From the NCBI RefSeq assembly GCF_026212465.1, contig NC_080056.1:13795338-13859337 (forward strand): a stretch of 64,000 nucleotides of DNA, read 5' to 3'. This document shows positions 1 through 12,539 of this stretch, piece by piece. The stretch's first letter is position 1; each line of letters opens with the position of its first letter. Made by a program: the position numbers and the translations under genes. This DNA is from Amaranthus tricolor (Eukaryota > Streptophyta > Magnoliopsida > Caryophyllales > Amaranthaceae). A model generated the notes under the pieces. That model saw only the letters and a list, made by a program, of their open reading frames with translations. It searched no databases and had not been told where the DNA came from.

Positions 1-858
1 AATCCAAAAATCGTATGAAAACACTTAAGCACAAAACATTGGATTTTTTCATCTGAAAAAACCGGAATTATCATAGCAATTTATAGAAAATAAGATTCCT
101 AAGAAAATGGAATATTCCAATCCATTATCCCATTATCAAAAGATCATGGGAGTAATGTGGATAAAGCAACCACACGGTTATTTGATTAAGTCAAACCAGA
201 CAGAAATAACCGCTGTTCCCATTTGCCTTAAAATAACTTCTGTTCCCTTTAAGCAGCAGTTTCTTCAATAGTTGTTCCTGTTCCAGTACTAATTGCTGGA
301 ACGTGTTTGCTATAAATAGAAACGGTTATACTAATTGGGAATGGTTACTTGCTAACTTTTAGGAATAAAGACGGTTTAGAATGATAGCTAAGACCAATTC
401 AATAACAGCTAGTTCTATATTTAGCAAATCCAAGATTTACTAAATATAGATCCTAAAATAAAGGATCTTAGAAAATAAGGACGTTAATTCATTTTATTTA
501 AGAAAAACGATTTGCCAATTAATTTTAATAAATTACTACTGCAACAAATTAATTTTATTAAATACATTAACTAAAAATAATAATTAAAATATAATAACCA
601 GAATTTTTAGTCAACTTAGTCAACCTTCAGCTTAGGAACAGTGCGCTGTCTCCAGACTTCAGTTTAGCTAGAACATCCAACTTGGGAACAGTAGATCTGC
701 TGTCTCCATTTTACATCCCAAGCGATATGCTTCTCCTAACCTCTTTTGAAACCTTTTGACATGTACGTTTCCATAAGCTAAGTCATAGGTACTATCAACG
801 ATCATTATCACGACCGGATATCGACCTGCACACAATCTCTAAAAACATATTTGCTTAA
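1..858. other. AT-rich stretch with LTR-like promoter signals
   Basis: No coding exon can be supported here. A TATA box (TATAAATA) lies at 311-318. Two similar short palindromic blocks, each a 'gaacag...ctgtctcca' unit, sit at 631-653 and 681-707. These look like LTR or leader sequence of an old retrotransposon, but I could not define its ends. Confidence 0.3.
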
Positions 859-864
859 ATAAAG

Positions 865-3800
865 TGTAGTCATCATCAAAACTCAAGAGGTCCAACACGA
901 ACATTACTACTTATTATTTTAACCTTATAACTTAGATTTAATTATTTTATATATAAAAATGAGTCGTATTTTTATTAAACTTTAAGTATAGTTTAAGCAA
1001 AATTTTCTAAGTAACCTACATATTTTCATTATCAAATTTACCAATTATTTTATATATTACTTGTACATACTAGAACAAAAACTTGATGAACCAAAATCCT
1101 TTCTATAGTAACCCATGATGTTCATCACTTACACAAGTTATCACCATATCCTACACAAGCTAACCTTCTTGTACACTCCAAACTCTTACACATTCACTCA
1201 CACTCTAACCCTTACAAATTCACTTACACACTCTAAATCACTTACACAAGTTAACCTTCTTCTATACTCCTAAAATACTTTTTCATACAATCTAATGAAC
1301 TACAAAGTTGTCCAAACCCATTACCCCCTTAGCCATGAGATCACTTACACCACCATCATCAAATCTTTCTAATATTCTTTCTTATATTTTCACTTCATTT
1401 GAATCTTACTATCTTAATACCCTTATTATTAGTTGAAGAAATTCAAGAAGATGGAGCTTAGAACACTCTTAATTTAGCTAAATCATCATCATTATGGAGC
1501 ATTATTGGGTTATTACTTTGGGTACTTAATGTTTATTAATTTTTGGAGTTTAGATTTAATTATTTTGGGAGCTTAGAAGATCATCATTATTTTGGAAGTT
1601 TGGATTAATTACTTTGAAGCATTATTCTCTATCATGTAGGGTTTTATTTCTTATTATTTTCCTAATTAGTACTTAGTAAAAAGCCTTGGTATTAGTATGA
1701 TATAACTTCTTACCCTACTCTTTTTATGAAATTTTACATTATATTTACTTTATAATATGCAAAGTATGAAATATGCTGATATGTTTCAGTAAAAAGTTAG
1801 TTTAATGAAATTATGATCAACATTATATTAAGTATGTGTATGCTAAAAGTATTTTTAGTATGTTGATTTAATAATCTTTGAACAAGTTAAGGAAGTTGGG
1901 TGCAAAATTATATTCTAGTGATGTTAAGTATGATTTATGTTATAAACTAGTGCTAGTATCTTTATGAGTTAAGTGTTACATTAGGAATGTTATTATTTTT
2001 TTATGTTAGAATTTTTATTAATATGTTTATGTTAGCCTTTAAACTAGTTTATAAGGTAGTAAGTTATTTTATGAACATATTTTACTAAGTATAATCATAT
2101 TAAGAATATTGTTATTATACTTTATTTTGAGATTTAAGTTTATCCTTAAAGTTATAGTAAATTTCTATGTTATTGCGTAAAGTTTTTGTTTTTGTAAGTG
2201 GTTATGTTAATTATTTAAATCTAGGATTTAGTATGATGAATTAAATTAAGTCTTTTTTTTATGTGAAAAGGGTCCAAAACACTTATAGGCCATTCGACAA
2301 CTATCATATAATATAAAAAAAGAGCTTGATTTACTATTTTAAATTATTACAACTATTTTTGTGATAATAATAAGATAACAATTTAAAAAGATATTTTTGA
2401 GAAATTTTTATAATTTATTAAATATTGAAGTGTTTTTCTTGAATACATGAGATTTCATAATAAAAGTAAATTTTAATCACTATTTAGTACAAAATATTTT
2501 ATTAGCTAACTATTTGACAAAAATTTATGTAAAATAAAGTAAAAGTATTTTTAGTAAACTTGCTGCTCAAACTATGTGTGATATATTGATTTTGTGAAAT
2601 TACAAGTTTTACTTGTTTTATAATTAGAAATATTTACTTTTGTGAAAATTATAAGTTTGACTTTTTTTTAAACTAGAAATATTGGTTTTTGTGAAATTAT
2701 AAGTTTTATTTGTTTTACAACTAGAATGTTGATTTTTGCAAACGTAATAAGTTTACTTATTTTTCTAAACTTGAAATATTGATTTTTGGTGAACTTGTAG
2801 AATTTTGGAAACGTATCCAATGATGCAATTTTAACTTGAATTCTAATTAGAATATTTGATTTTTTTTGAAGACAATAAAGTTTTATTTATTGTAAAGTTG
2901 AAAATGTTGATTTTGAGAACTTATTTAAAAAGAAATAGATTTTAGTAGTTACTTGTGGAAAATATTAATTTGGAGATTATTGATAAAATATTAAGTTATT
3001 ACTGTGAATTTAGCGAGCTAATAAAAATAAAGTTATAAACAAAATATAATGTGTAAAAAATTTAATAATGAATGTATAAAGACATAAATATTAATTATAC
3101 GTTATGATTTAGAATTTTATTAAATAAAAGAGGTTATCACCTAAGTTGATCAAAGTCAGAGTCAATGTCAAATTGTAGTAATAAAAATGTGATGTACTTG
3201 TGTGAATGAATATTGATTGAATGACCCCGATAGTAAGGTAATGTTGAACCATGGACCTGCATGTAAAATCCCGGCGCTCGTATTGGCCGGCACGTAAAAT
3301 GCAGTGTAAGACAGGGGGTTAGCTATCTATCCTGTATAGCTCGAGCATAAATTGTATTGGAGGGCTGATGACTCCCACCACAGTTAGGGTTTAGGACTAC
3401 GGTCCTCACTTAACCAGACCCTTACATATATCAAGTGTCTTATTGATGTGCTTGTTGATCAGTGATAAACTTAATTAGTGTTGATGCTATAATGCATGGT
3501 ACGGTTATGAGTATTAACCAAATGAAGTTACTTAAGTGTTAAGATTACCGAATTGTATAAGTGATAGTAACGTACTTCTGTCAGAATTGAGAATGGTATC
3601 TTAATGACTTAAAGTATGGAACAGAAAAAGAAAATGGCAAAAGTCTACGGTGATGTCAATTAATTATAAGTTCGTACTTAAATTATTATATTGTAAATGT
3701 AGCGTATAATTTTCGTATTTTGAGCTGGATAGAAAGTTATGCTCGGCGTTAAGTGCTGACCAATTCAATCGGCTGTTATCCGTATCTTGGATGGCAACAT

Positions 3801-4087
3801 TTTGCAGGATTTAGTTTAGGTTTCGATCCAGGTCGCAATAATTACTATTTATCGAGAAGTTAGCTGCTTTTTGTATCTTTATTGATGACTTGATGATGAT
3901 GTATTTTTTCCATTTTTAGCAAACAATATTTCTTATCAGATGTAATATTTACTTTAGCTTTAAACAGTTTCAGTTTGTATGATTTAAAGTTTTTAACAGT
4001 TCGACATTTTGAGACTTCCACAATATTCTTGTATTAAACATTATTATTAAATGTTAATTATGTATCGAGATTTTCGCTCCTGTTACA
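865..4087. mobile_element. Probable solo LTR of a Ty3/gypsy-like retrotransposon
   Basis: The interval begins TGTAG and ends GTTACA. It is flanked directly by the same 6 bases, ATAAAG, at 859-864 and 4088-4093, as expected for a target-site duplication. No gag or pol reading frame lies inside, so a solo LTR is the simplest reading. A GC-richer block around 3225-3430 with short repeated motifs resembles the regulatory part of long plant gypsy LTRs. The 3.2-kb length is large but within the range of chromovirus LTRs. The start was chosen partly because it gives the duplication, so the call is moderate. Confidence 0.5.
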
Positions 4088-4348
4088 ATAAAGATGGTAA
4101 ATTTATGATATTTGATAATTTCGAATGCATAACTTATCTAATATGGATCAATCTAAGCCAAAATCATTCAATTTATTTTGTTTTAAAATGATAGATTACT
4201 CGGTTTAATTATTTTTAGAAAGGTTAAAAATGACAGGTTGGTTAATTTTATTTGATACGTAAACCAACATCCACAAATAAAATTCATCCATCTAATGGGG
4301 CCATTGAGGATGACATGTTAAAATTTTTAATTTTTTAATTAAATGGTA

Positions 4349-4606
4349 CTCCCTCTCTTCTTTTTTGCTCTTCTTATTTACTTTTTGCATAATTTTCAAA
4401 GTAAATTTGAAGCCTTAATATTTGTAAATGCGCATCATAAAAAATTATAAAAAGTATATAGTAAAAAATGTATACATTAAGATGAAACTAACGACATCCT
4501 ACATGGATATATTTTATCATTTATATGTGTCTTCAAAATCTTAATCAAATTTCTCTCTCTAAAATAGAATATTTTAAATATGAAAAACATTAGAAAATGA
4601 GAGGAG
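4349..4606. mobile_element. Stowaway-like MITE (Tc1/mariner)
   Basis: The left end reads CTCCCTCTCTTC and the reverse complement of the right end reads CTCCTCTCATTT. Each end is flanked by TA, the mariner target. The 258-bp interior is AT-rich and non-coding, as in the family. Confidence 0.6.
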
Positions 4607-4608
4607 TA

Positions 4609-5685
4609 TGATTTTAGGAAAAAACAACCAAAGTAAATAATTAAATAAAGAAACAAATAAGTATGATAACAAATTATGAAACATATACTTTTGCATTATT
4701 ATAGTAGTATTGGATTAATATTTACTTCAAACTAGTTATGATCGGGGCGGGTTACTTAATATCGAACAAATCACACTAGGATCGATCAGAATTGAAACTG
4801 CACGGAACCAATCTAGTGTGACAGAACCTCAAAAATTATATGAATCGGAAACTACTGGCCGGATTTGATGAACTAGATCGGGTGACTCGAACTGGACGGT
4901 TCAAAGAAACCGAAACTAGATAGTTCCATTGAACTGATGATTCAATAATGAAATACCAATAATCCTTCCTTCAACAAATCCACAACATTGTGGGCTAAAA
5001 AAGTATGAGCCAAATTATGCCGAAGGATATGATCAATTTTTAGATGACTTTGAAAAAGAACTGGAAGACGAAACCAAACTTGAAGAAGAAGAAGAATAAG
5101 GACCAGCAATCCTTATTAAGCTAATTCAATCTCAATAATTATCGACGATATCACAACAACAATAACATCAAACAACAATAACAAGGTCGTGCTAGACATG
5201 ACAAGTTTCAAAATATTATTTTATTTCAAATGTTCAATTACAGTTTTATTTAATAATAATTTGTATATGAATTTTAGTATTTCTATAATTCTTTAAATTT
5301 TAATTTAGAAGAAGTATCTGTAAGAAACACTTTTCCAAAGATGCCCCCATTAGGTGGTAGTCATTTCATATGCGTAGACCTATTTTTCAAATAAAGAACC
5401 TGATAATTATTTAAATATTTTCTTATGTACATGTCAAATTTACAACAATCAAGGCATCAACAATTAGTAACATACTCTTTAACTAAAAGGTAAATATTTT
5501 TTGTTTTAAAGTTTTACAAATAATATTTATATTTTGTAAATAAATTACAAACACAATTATGTGGGTGGGCGATGCAAATGTCTAATGGGTATAACTTTTT
5601 ATTATAATCGTAATGAAATAATTGATGAATTTGCTAAGTATGTAATTAGTGGATGAAAAACCTTTTAATCGTAGTAAATGTCATG
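4609..5685. other. Intergenic, possible eroded transposon
   Basis: No intact gene is visible. Positions 4730-4930 carry repeated 'gaac/cggttc'-type words like those near hAT ends. A short acidic plus-strand reading frame around 5020-5099 ends in a run of glutamates, possibly a transposase tail. Neither can be assigned with confidence. Confidence 0.25.
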
Positions 5686-5693
5686 CTTATGAG

Positions 5694-6927
5694 TAGGGGT
5701 GTTCAAAAATATCCGGATCCGAAAACCCGATCCGAAAAACCCGCTTTCCGATTTTTAAAACCGGGTAAATTACCCGGTTTTCCAAATTCGGATATTTCGG
5801 GTCGGGTAAAACCGGGTATTCGGGTCGGATACGGATCACGAATTTTGGAAAACCGGGTACCCGGTATCCGGTTTGTATTTTTTTTTTTTAAAATAATTTT
5901 TTGTAAAAAAGTAAAAACCCATCTTCTTCACGCCTATCCCGTCATTCACTGATTTCAACTTCATTCTTGCTTGAGTGCTTCAGTTCTTGTTCTTCATTTT
6001 TCTTCATGCCATCATCTTCTTCAATTTTCATCTTCACTCATTTTCCCCCAAATCACAATCCAATCAAAATCAAAAACCCTAAAAATGAAACTCAAAATCA
6101 ATTTCTGAAATCTAGATCTAGATCTAGATTTCAGTTCCATCTTCTTCTTCAAGCAGTAGATCCAACGACATAGCTTCTTTAACGGCATAGTAGATCCAAT
6201 AAGTTGATCTAAAGGAATAAAAAAAGGCCAAGGACTCTTATAACTACCATTAGAATCCAAAACTCTAGCTTTCTCAATCGTGTATTTCTTCTTCGAAGTA
6301 TCGATCTGATTCTTACACTGAACATCCTCCTGCCATTGTTTTTGACGCAGATTTCCACGATTAAGCTCGATATAGCGTTGTTCCCATGCTTCGATGAGAG
6401 TAGAAGTAGCATCCTCGCTCCAACAATCTTCTCTCGTCAGAGCAGGTCTAGAAGAAATCATCGCCAACGAAGGAGTCGAAGAAGAATCTGGATTTTCCGC
6501 CATTGATGAGATGAAACAAAGGAAAAACCTGAAGGTCGGCTTAAATTGTGGCTATAGAAGCGAACAGAGAAAAATCAGAGGAGAGAGAGAGTAGAGATTG
6601 AAGAACATCGAGAAAATGGGAAAAGAGGAGAAAAGAAATAGTTCTGACTTCTGACTAATTTTTTTAAAAGAAAGAGGAGAAAAGAAATTAAGAAGAAAGG
6701 AGAAAAAGTGAAAAACTGTTAAAGAAAAAAGGAAAAAAAAAAAAAAAAACTATTTTTTTAAAAAAACCGGGTATCCGGTTTCCGACCCGGTTTAAACCGG
6801 GTACCCGAAATCCGGGTACCCGGTTTAAACCGGGTCGGATCCGGAACAAAATTTTAAGTATCCGAAAAACCGGGTACCCGGTTTTTCGGAACCGGGTCGA
6901 CCCGGTATCCGGTTTTGAACACCCCTA
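5694..6927. mobile_element. Non-autonomous hAT element with captured gene fragment
   Basis: The termini are inverted: TAGGGGTGTTCAAAA on the left and TTTTGAACACCCCTA on the right. A perfect 8-bp target-site duplication, CTTATGAG, lies at 5686-5693 and 6928-6935. TAGGG ends with an 8-bp duplication are diagnostic of hAT. The subterminal parts are dense in CCGGGTA/TACCCGG words. The middle holds a trihelix transcription-factor fragment instead of a transposase, so the element is a Pack-type carrier that needs transposase from elsewhere. A sister copy without the cargo lies at 44008-44816. Confidence 0.93.
6021..6503 (-). pseudogene. Captured trihelix (SIP1/ASIL-like) fragment inside hAT
   Basis: A 160-codon minus-strand frame begins [10 protein letters not shown] and contains [20 protein letters not shown], then [20 protein letters not shown] and [10 protein letters not shown], and SPWPFF. 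This is the order of the GT/trihelix DNA-binding domain of the SIP1 clade (ASIL1/2 type). Relative to family members as I know them, a stretch is missing in frame between KQWQE and DVQCKN. That stretch would span the end of helix 2 and the following loop, so the domain is probably not functional. The tail after about residue 120 is made by transposon sequence. It is a fragment moved by the hAT, not a resident gene; whether it is transcribed cannot be seen. Confidence 0.8.
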
Positions 6928-6935
6928 CTTATGAG

Positions 6936-8181
6936 TATGTCAATAGAAACTTTTTTCAACCTTTGTTTAAACTGATGTCTATTAACATGTTTAAACACCA
7001 AAAGATACAATTATATGAAGCTAAACGTTATGAATCGATAGAAATGTTTGAAAATGACAAGATTAGCTTAACAACCAATATTTAGTTTGCTCCTCTACAT
7101 AATAAACCCTATATGTAGGTGACTGCACATTGAGTGGACCATAATTGATTCATTCAAAAAAAGAATAGTTTTTAAGTTAATGCCCGAAAAAACATAATGA
7201 TCATAACATAAATCAAGATGAAAAGAATTATATAGAGAATGAGACCTGATAAGATTGCACTCAAACATTAAAATGCATGGAACTCTTAAATGACGAACCT
7301 CCTTTTAATTATCTAGTTTATTAAAAGAAAAGATATTAAAAATTATTATATATACAATATTGTGCTAACGTAATCAACTTATTATGTCAAAAAGGTATTA
7401 AAAATTATCTAGTTTATTAAAAGAAAAGATACAAACAATTATGTAAATAATATAAATTAAATTACGTATATTGCAATTATTAGATGTTCGAGTCAGTTAA
7501 TCTAAACTGAAGATTTGTCAAAATAATAAATTAAATATCGTCCTGTCATAACACAATTACATACTAAATGTACGTAAATAAGTATTATATACAAAAGATA
7601 TTTAAAGTAAACATCATGCAACTAAGATTTTTTTTATATGTGTTGGAACCTAACATCCTCAACAACACACTAATGAATTCTTCAGGCCGATACACAAAAA
7701 CATGATAGAAGACGTATTCTACTAATTGTCCTTATATTTATGAAATTGCAGCAATTTTAGATCTAAGTCAAACAATAATGTAAAAAAGTCATCTACCACA
7801 AGCATCTACTCTGGTTCTAATTATATCGAAGCGTAAAAGTGAATTTGAAATAAGATATTTTTTAAAAAAATTCTTTGATGTTGCGATTCTAAATGAACCA
7901 CAATATTATTTCGCAACATTTTTGAAATTGTTCTAAAAGTTAAATGTCAAATTGAGAGTTTGAGTGTTAAACACAAGACCATACATTAATAAAATATTTT
8001 TAAGACCATATTAGATATCTTTTAACTTAGATATCATGTCAAGATAACATTGTGAGATTAATTTGCAACCTCGTTATTATTAGGAAAAGCGATATAATAG
8101 GAATCATGTCTTTAGGAAAGTAAACAATATGTTAGGACGATAATAATGCCTATTGTTTCTTTTCTCTAAAGTTAGTATGTA

Positions 8182-8183
<2 letters not shown>
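6936..8183. other. AT-rich intergenic DNA
   Basis: I see no exon, RNA gene or bounded repeat in this stretch. Confidence 0.5.

Positions 8184-8239
<56 letters not shown>
8184..8239. repeat. (TA)n microsatellite
   Basis: About 28 perfect TA dinucleotides. Confidence 0.95.
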
Positions 8240-8242
<3 letters not shown>

Positions 8243-10121
8243 GAATAATAATCTAATTCAAGATTTATCAATATATATACTATTGTAAATAGTAGATATA
8301 ACAGCTCTATTCTATTATCAAATTTATTATTTTGATCCTATCACCCATCACAATTCCGTTGTCTCCAATGAACATGTCATGTTAAACCGACACATAAGTG
8401 AGTGAGATATATAAGCTTTAAAGATTTATGAGTACCTTACCCGTAATCACCAAAAACATGAATTAGTGATTGGTAAGAACAAAACAACACTAATACAATG
8501 GCCTTGATCAGACTAAACATTATGCAAAGAGATTCTTGAAGTGGGCAAGCATGAGATGTACGTACATGAGAATAAATTTGAAGCATGAAATGAACCAAAT
8601 TGACTTTGACAAAGCAAATGGAATTTTAAATTGACATGATCAACCAAAGAAAGTGATGGAAAAAGGCATGGTACAGAGACCCACAGCTACATTCCATAGA
8701 CGTAAATAAATAATAATGCTTCAAAATGAAAATGTAGTAGAAGTAGTATGAAATTCAATCCAAGGGACCACCATATATTATAGCAAAGCTAGCCAGCTAG
8801 CTTTTCTTTGATGATAACTTCACTATTATACGCATTAACAAATGAAAAGCTTTAACTTTGGTACTTCATAACCCTCTTTATTGTAGGAATATAGTATTCA
8901 CTCTCAGTCTAATCAAATGATTCATTCGGTTTTAATAGTCAGTTTTACTTCGTGTGTCCATTTAATTAGAATACCATGGATCATGAAATAATATATTATT
9001 TCATTAGTCAATTTTACTTTCGTTTGTCTATTTTTTCTTGTTTTCTGAAGAGATAAATTGGTAACAATGACACAGATTAGCTAAATATAAATATATATAA
9101 GTAGACACTTTAATTGATTCGATCGAGCATAACTCAATTAAAAATTATTTACCCTTAAAATAAAATTGAAATATTTCTAACCAAATTTTGCAAATTTTTG
9201 CATTACTTATTCTTTTTTGACATATATTCACATTAAATATCATATTATCTTAATATGAAAAATTTTTGCATTACTTATTCTTTCATAGTATCCACTATTT
9301 ACACTATTGCCATTCAATAATAATTTTTTCTCTACCGATATGGTCTAATGTGAATCCCGATCGACCTATTTTAAAAAATTAGTCCATTATCAAATAAGAT
9401 ACTTAATTAGAATAAGAGAGTGTATTATTCAAAACTTTATAACTCAACTAAGTAGATTTGGCCATCTCAAATACTATTAAAGGCCTTTCTACGTGCATAA
9501 AATTTGGCCTCAGCCCTTTTAAACCTAAAATCTTTCGAGCGCAAACATACTCGATTCAAAAATGTGCTTTTGACCAATGACTTTCTATTTACTTCAAGTA
9601 TATGTGTTAAATCCTTGACATGGTGAAAATATGATCCATATCTACCCTTTAATTTGATTCAAAATATTAAAAAACGTTTATTATATAATCAAATCCAACA
9701 CTTGAACACTTTATACAAAATATAGATACACAAAGTCTTAAATAATATAGAAAATTAGTTTATCTTTTTTGCATTTGCACAGACTATGTTATTAATTAAA
9801 TCATTACCAGCTTCTTATAAATAACAAAAAATCTTAATCAATAACCGTGATTTATAAATTATCATAAAAAGATAAAAAGAATAATAATTAAATATACAAA
9901 ATAAAAAAAGATAAATTAAAATAACAAAACTCTCATACCACATAAGGGTTATTTATTAACCTCACAAATAACCGCTATTAAGTGATGCCTTCTCTATAAA
10001 TAAAGTTCATAAACAAATTGACTTAATTATTGTGATAGATATTTTATCATTGAATATTATATTTTAGCCCATGCAATACTCATATGTGTTGGTGTGTTAA
10101 ATTATATTAATAATTATATTA
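8240..10121. other. AT-rich intergenic DNA
   Basis: No gene or bounded transposon could be recognised in this 1.9-kb stretch. Confidence 0.5.
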
Positions 10122-10130
10122 TATTATTTA

Positions 10131-10482
10131 GGAAAAATTGTCCGACCTATTGTCAATTTGCTTTGAATAATCCCTACTATTGATCTTATTTTCAAATAAT
10201 CCGACCTTTGAATTCTTTTTGCTCACGGCATCCCTTTCCGCACTTTAACCGACTACTATAGCTACCTACCATCAAAGAGAAGTTGGGGTAGACCAACAAC
10301 GAAGCATAAGGAAAAAAAAATGAGCGTAATGGTTAATAGGTACCTACAATAGTCGGTTAAAATGTGGCAACAGGTGTTGTCAGCAAAAAATATACAAAGG
10401 TTGGATTATTTGGAAATAATCAATAGTTGGGATTATTCTCAGCAAATGGGCAATAGGTCGAATTATTTAGGAGGCTTTTTCC
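10131..10482. mobile_element. MULE-derived MITE with long terminal inverted repeats
   Basis: The first roughly 85 bases (GGAAAAATTGTCCGACCTAT...) are mirrored by the reverse complement of the end (GGAAAAAGCCTCC...TCGACCTATTG). A perfect 9-bp target-site duplication, TATTATTTA, lies at 10122-10130 and 10483-10491. Nine-base duplications with long inverted repeats define Mutator-like elements. The 352-bp body is non-coding. Confidence 0.85.
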
Positions 10483-10541
10483 TATTATTTATTGTGATTT
10501 ATTAATTAAATTTTTAACGAAAAGCCTTTATCAATAATCAA

Positions 10542-10697
<156 letters not shown>

Positions 10698-11301
10698 TAA
10701 GAAGTTTTATTAGGAGATTTTATTTGGATTTTTGAAATCAAAAATGTTATACTCTATGAAACTTAAATAAATATATACTTTGTTGTGATATGCAATACAT
10801 TTATTAATGAATATGCTGATGTTAATTTTGATAGAAAATATTAATTTTTTAATTTAATATATTTATTATAATTTACGTGCCATGTAATATCGAATCAGCC
10901 ACTTGTTAAGTTTTGTTTGGCAAATCTCTGTGAGGATGCCATTAGATTAAAAAAAATATATTTATAATTTTCTATTTTTCACCTAGCTTTTAGTATTATA
11001 TTTACAAATAATAATACATTTAAATGAATTTTATGGAGAAAATTATATTAACAAAGTAGATCAAACATGATCATCAAACTTGCATTATTATGAGATCTTC
11101 TAACACCAAAATTACACTAAATTTGGATTACTATCATCACTTGAATGATGTAATCAACTTATTCATGGCAAGGAATATTTGGTAGTTACGAAGTATAATA
11201 ATGGCCACTATAATCCAAACTATATATATATATATATAGAAAGAGAGACAGAGAGGGGGTATTGGACAATATAGGTATTGGCTAAAAAAGAACCTTTGTT
11301 A

Positions 11302-11710
11302 GATTTTTTTTTTTAATTATTTAAAATAATTCAACTTTTTTACTGATTTTTTTACAATAATTATAAATTTTTATTAAATATAAATAATCCCAACTATAAA
11401 GGGTTATTGATAAAAATATGCCAAAGTCTTACCTATACAACAATTTATTTTGCATAAAAATAAAATAAAAAATCAAATTATAAAAAGAATAAAAAATTCA
11501 AAAAAATTAAATGAGAAATAAAGTAAGTATATTTATTGATTTTAACTTTCAATTTTTAATATTTTTGATTTATTTTTTAGCTTAAGTAGCCTACAAAAAC
11601 CGGTTACCATTTGGGTAACAATGTTTTTGAGTAAATAACCCTAAAATGATTAATCAAAAATTAGAACTATCACATCAATAAAAGATTGGATTATTTTAGG
11701 CAATTTTTTC
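11302..11710. mobile_element. Possible degenerate MULE-like MITE
   Basis: Words near the left end (TTTAAAATAATTCAACTTTT) are echoed inverted near the right end (TAAAATAATCCAATCTTTT on the minus strand), as in the element at 10131. No clean target-site duplication is visible, so the boundaries are rough. Confidence 0.3.
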
Positions 11711-12539
11711 TTTTTTATTCTGATCAATCCTTTAAATTTATTCTAATTAGGGAGAACAATTAGGTCATTTAATTATGCAAAACTTTGCTTACTTTAATTA
11801 GAATAATTTGTGAATTACAATCTTAAATTTTAGATCTCTTGAGAATTACTGTCTCAATCTTACTTTTTGCAAATCAAGGCCATCAGCGTATCAATGGCTA
11901 TAGCATTCTGGCCAAATCACCAAATTTTGGCCACTAATCTAAAATTTCAACCACTAAAATGGTTGAAATTCTTTGAATTGGCCCGAACACAATAGACATT
12001 GATACTTTGATTGTTGTAATTCGCACATAAAATTGTAATTCAAAATAGCTTAAACTTAATGCTGTAAATCGCAAATAATTTCTTTGATTAGCCTGGACAA
12101 TATAGTTAAAAATATACGCAAGAGCTACAATATTTATTTTTTGAACCTACAATGAAAACTTACTAATAATAATAAACTAAAATGTGATGATTCAATTATC
12201 AAGCACAAATGGATACTTTTTATAGTAAAGAAGTAAAGCTTAAAAATTTTGAAGTATAGAAGATTTCCATCGTTATAATGAAGTTGTAACTATTTTCCTT
12301 TTCGTAGTTTATTTTGATTGAAATAACCATTAGCTTGTACTATATTTTTATTTTTTGGTTCACTTTATTTATATTAAAAATCTATTATAAAAATTTAGGT
12401 TATAGTTTTTATGTTTATGTAATAAAATATGTTTCATTTACTAAAAAGTAAGAAAAATTATATTATAGTATTGGTAAGGGTAACATACCGTTTTTATTTG
12501 GAAAAAAAATTCATTCCAATCAAACCAAGATAGATATAT
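11711..12539. other. AT-rich intergenic DNA
   Basis: Nothing recognisable on either strand. Confidence 0.5.
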
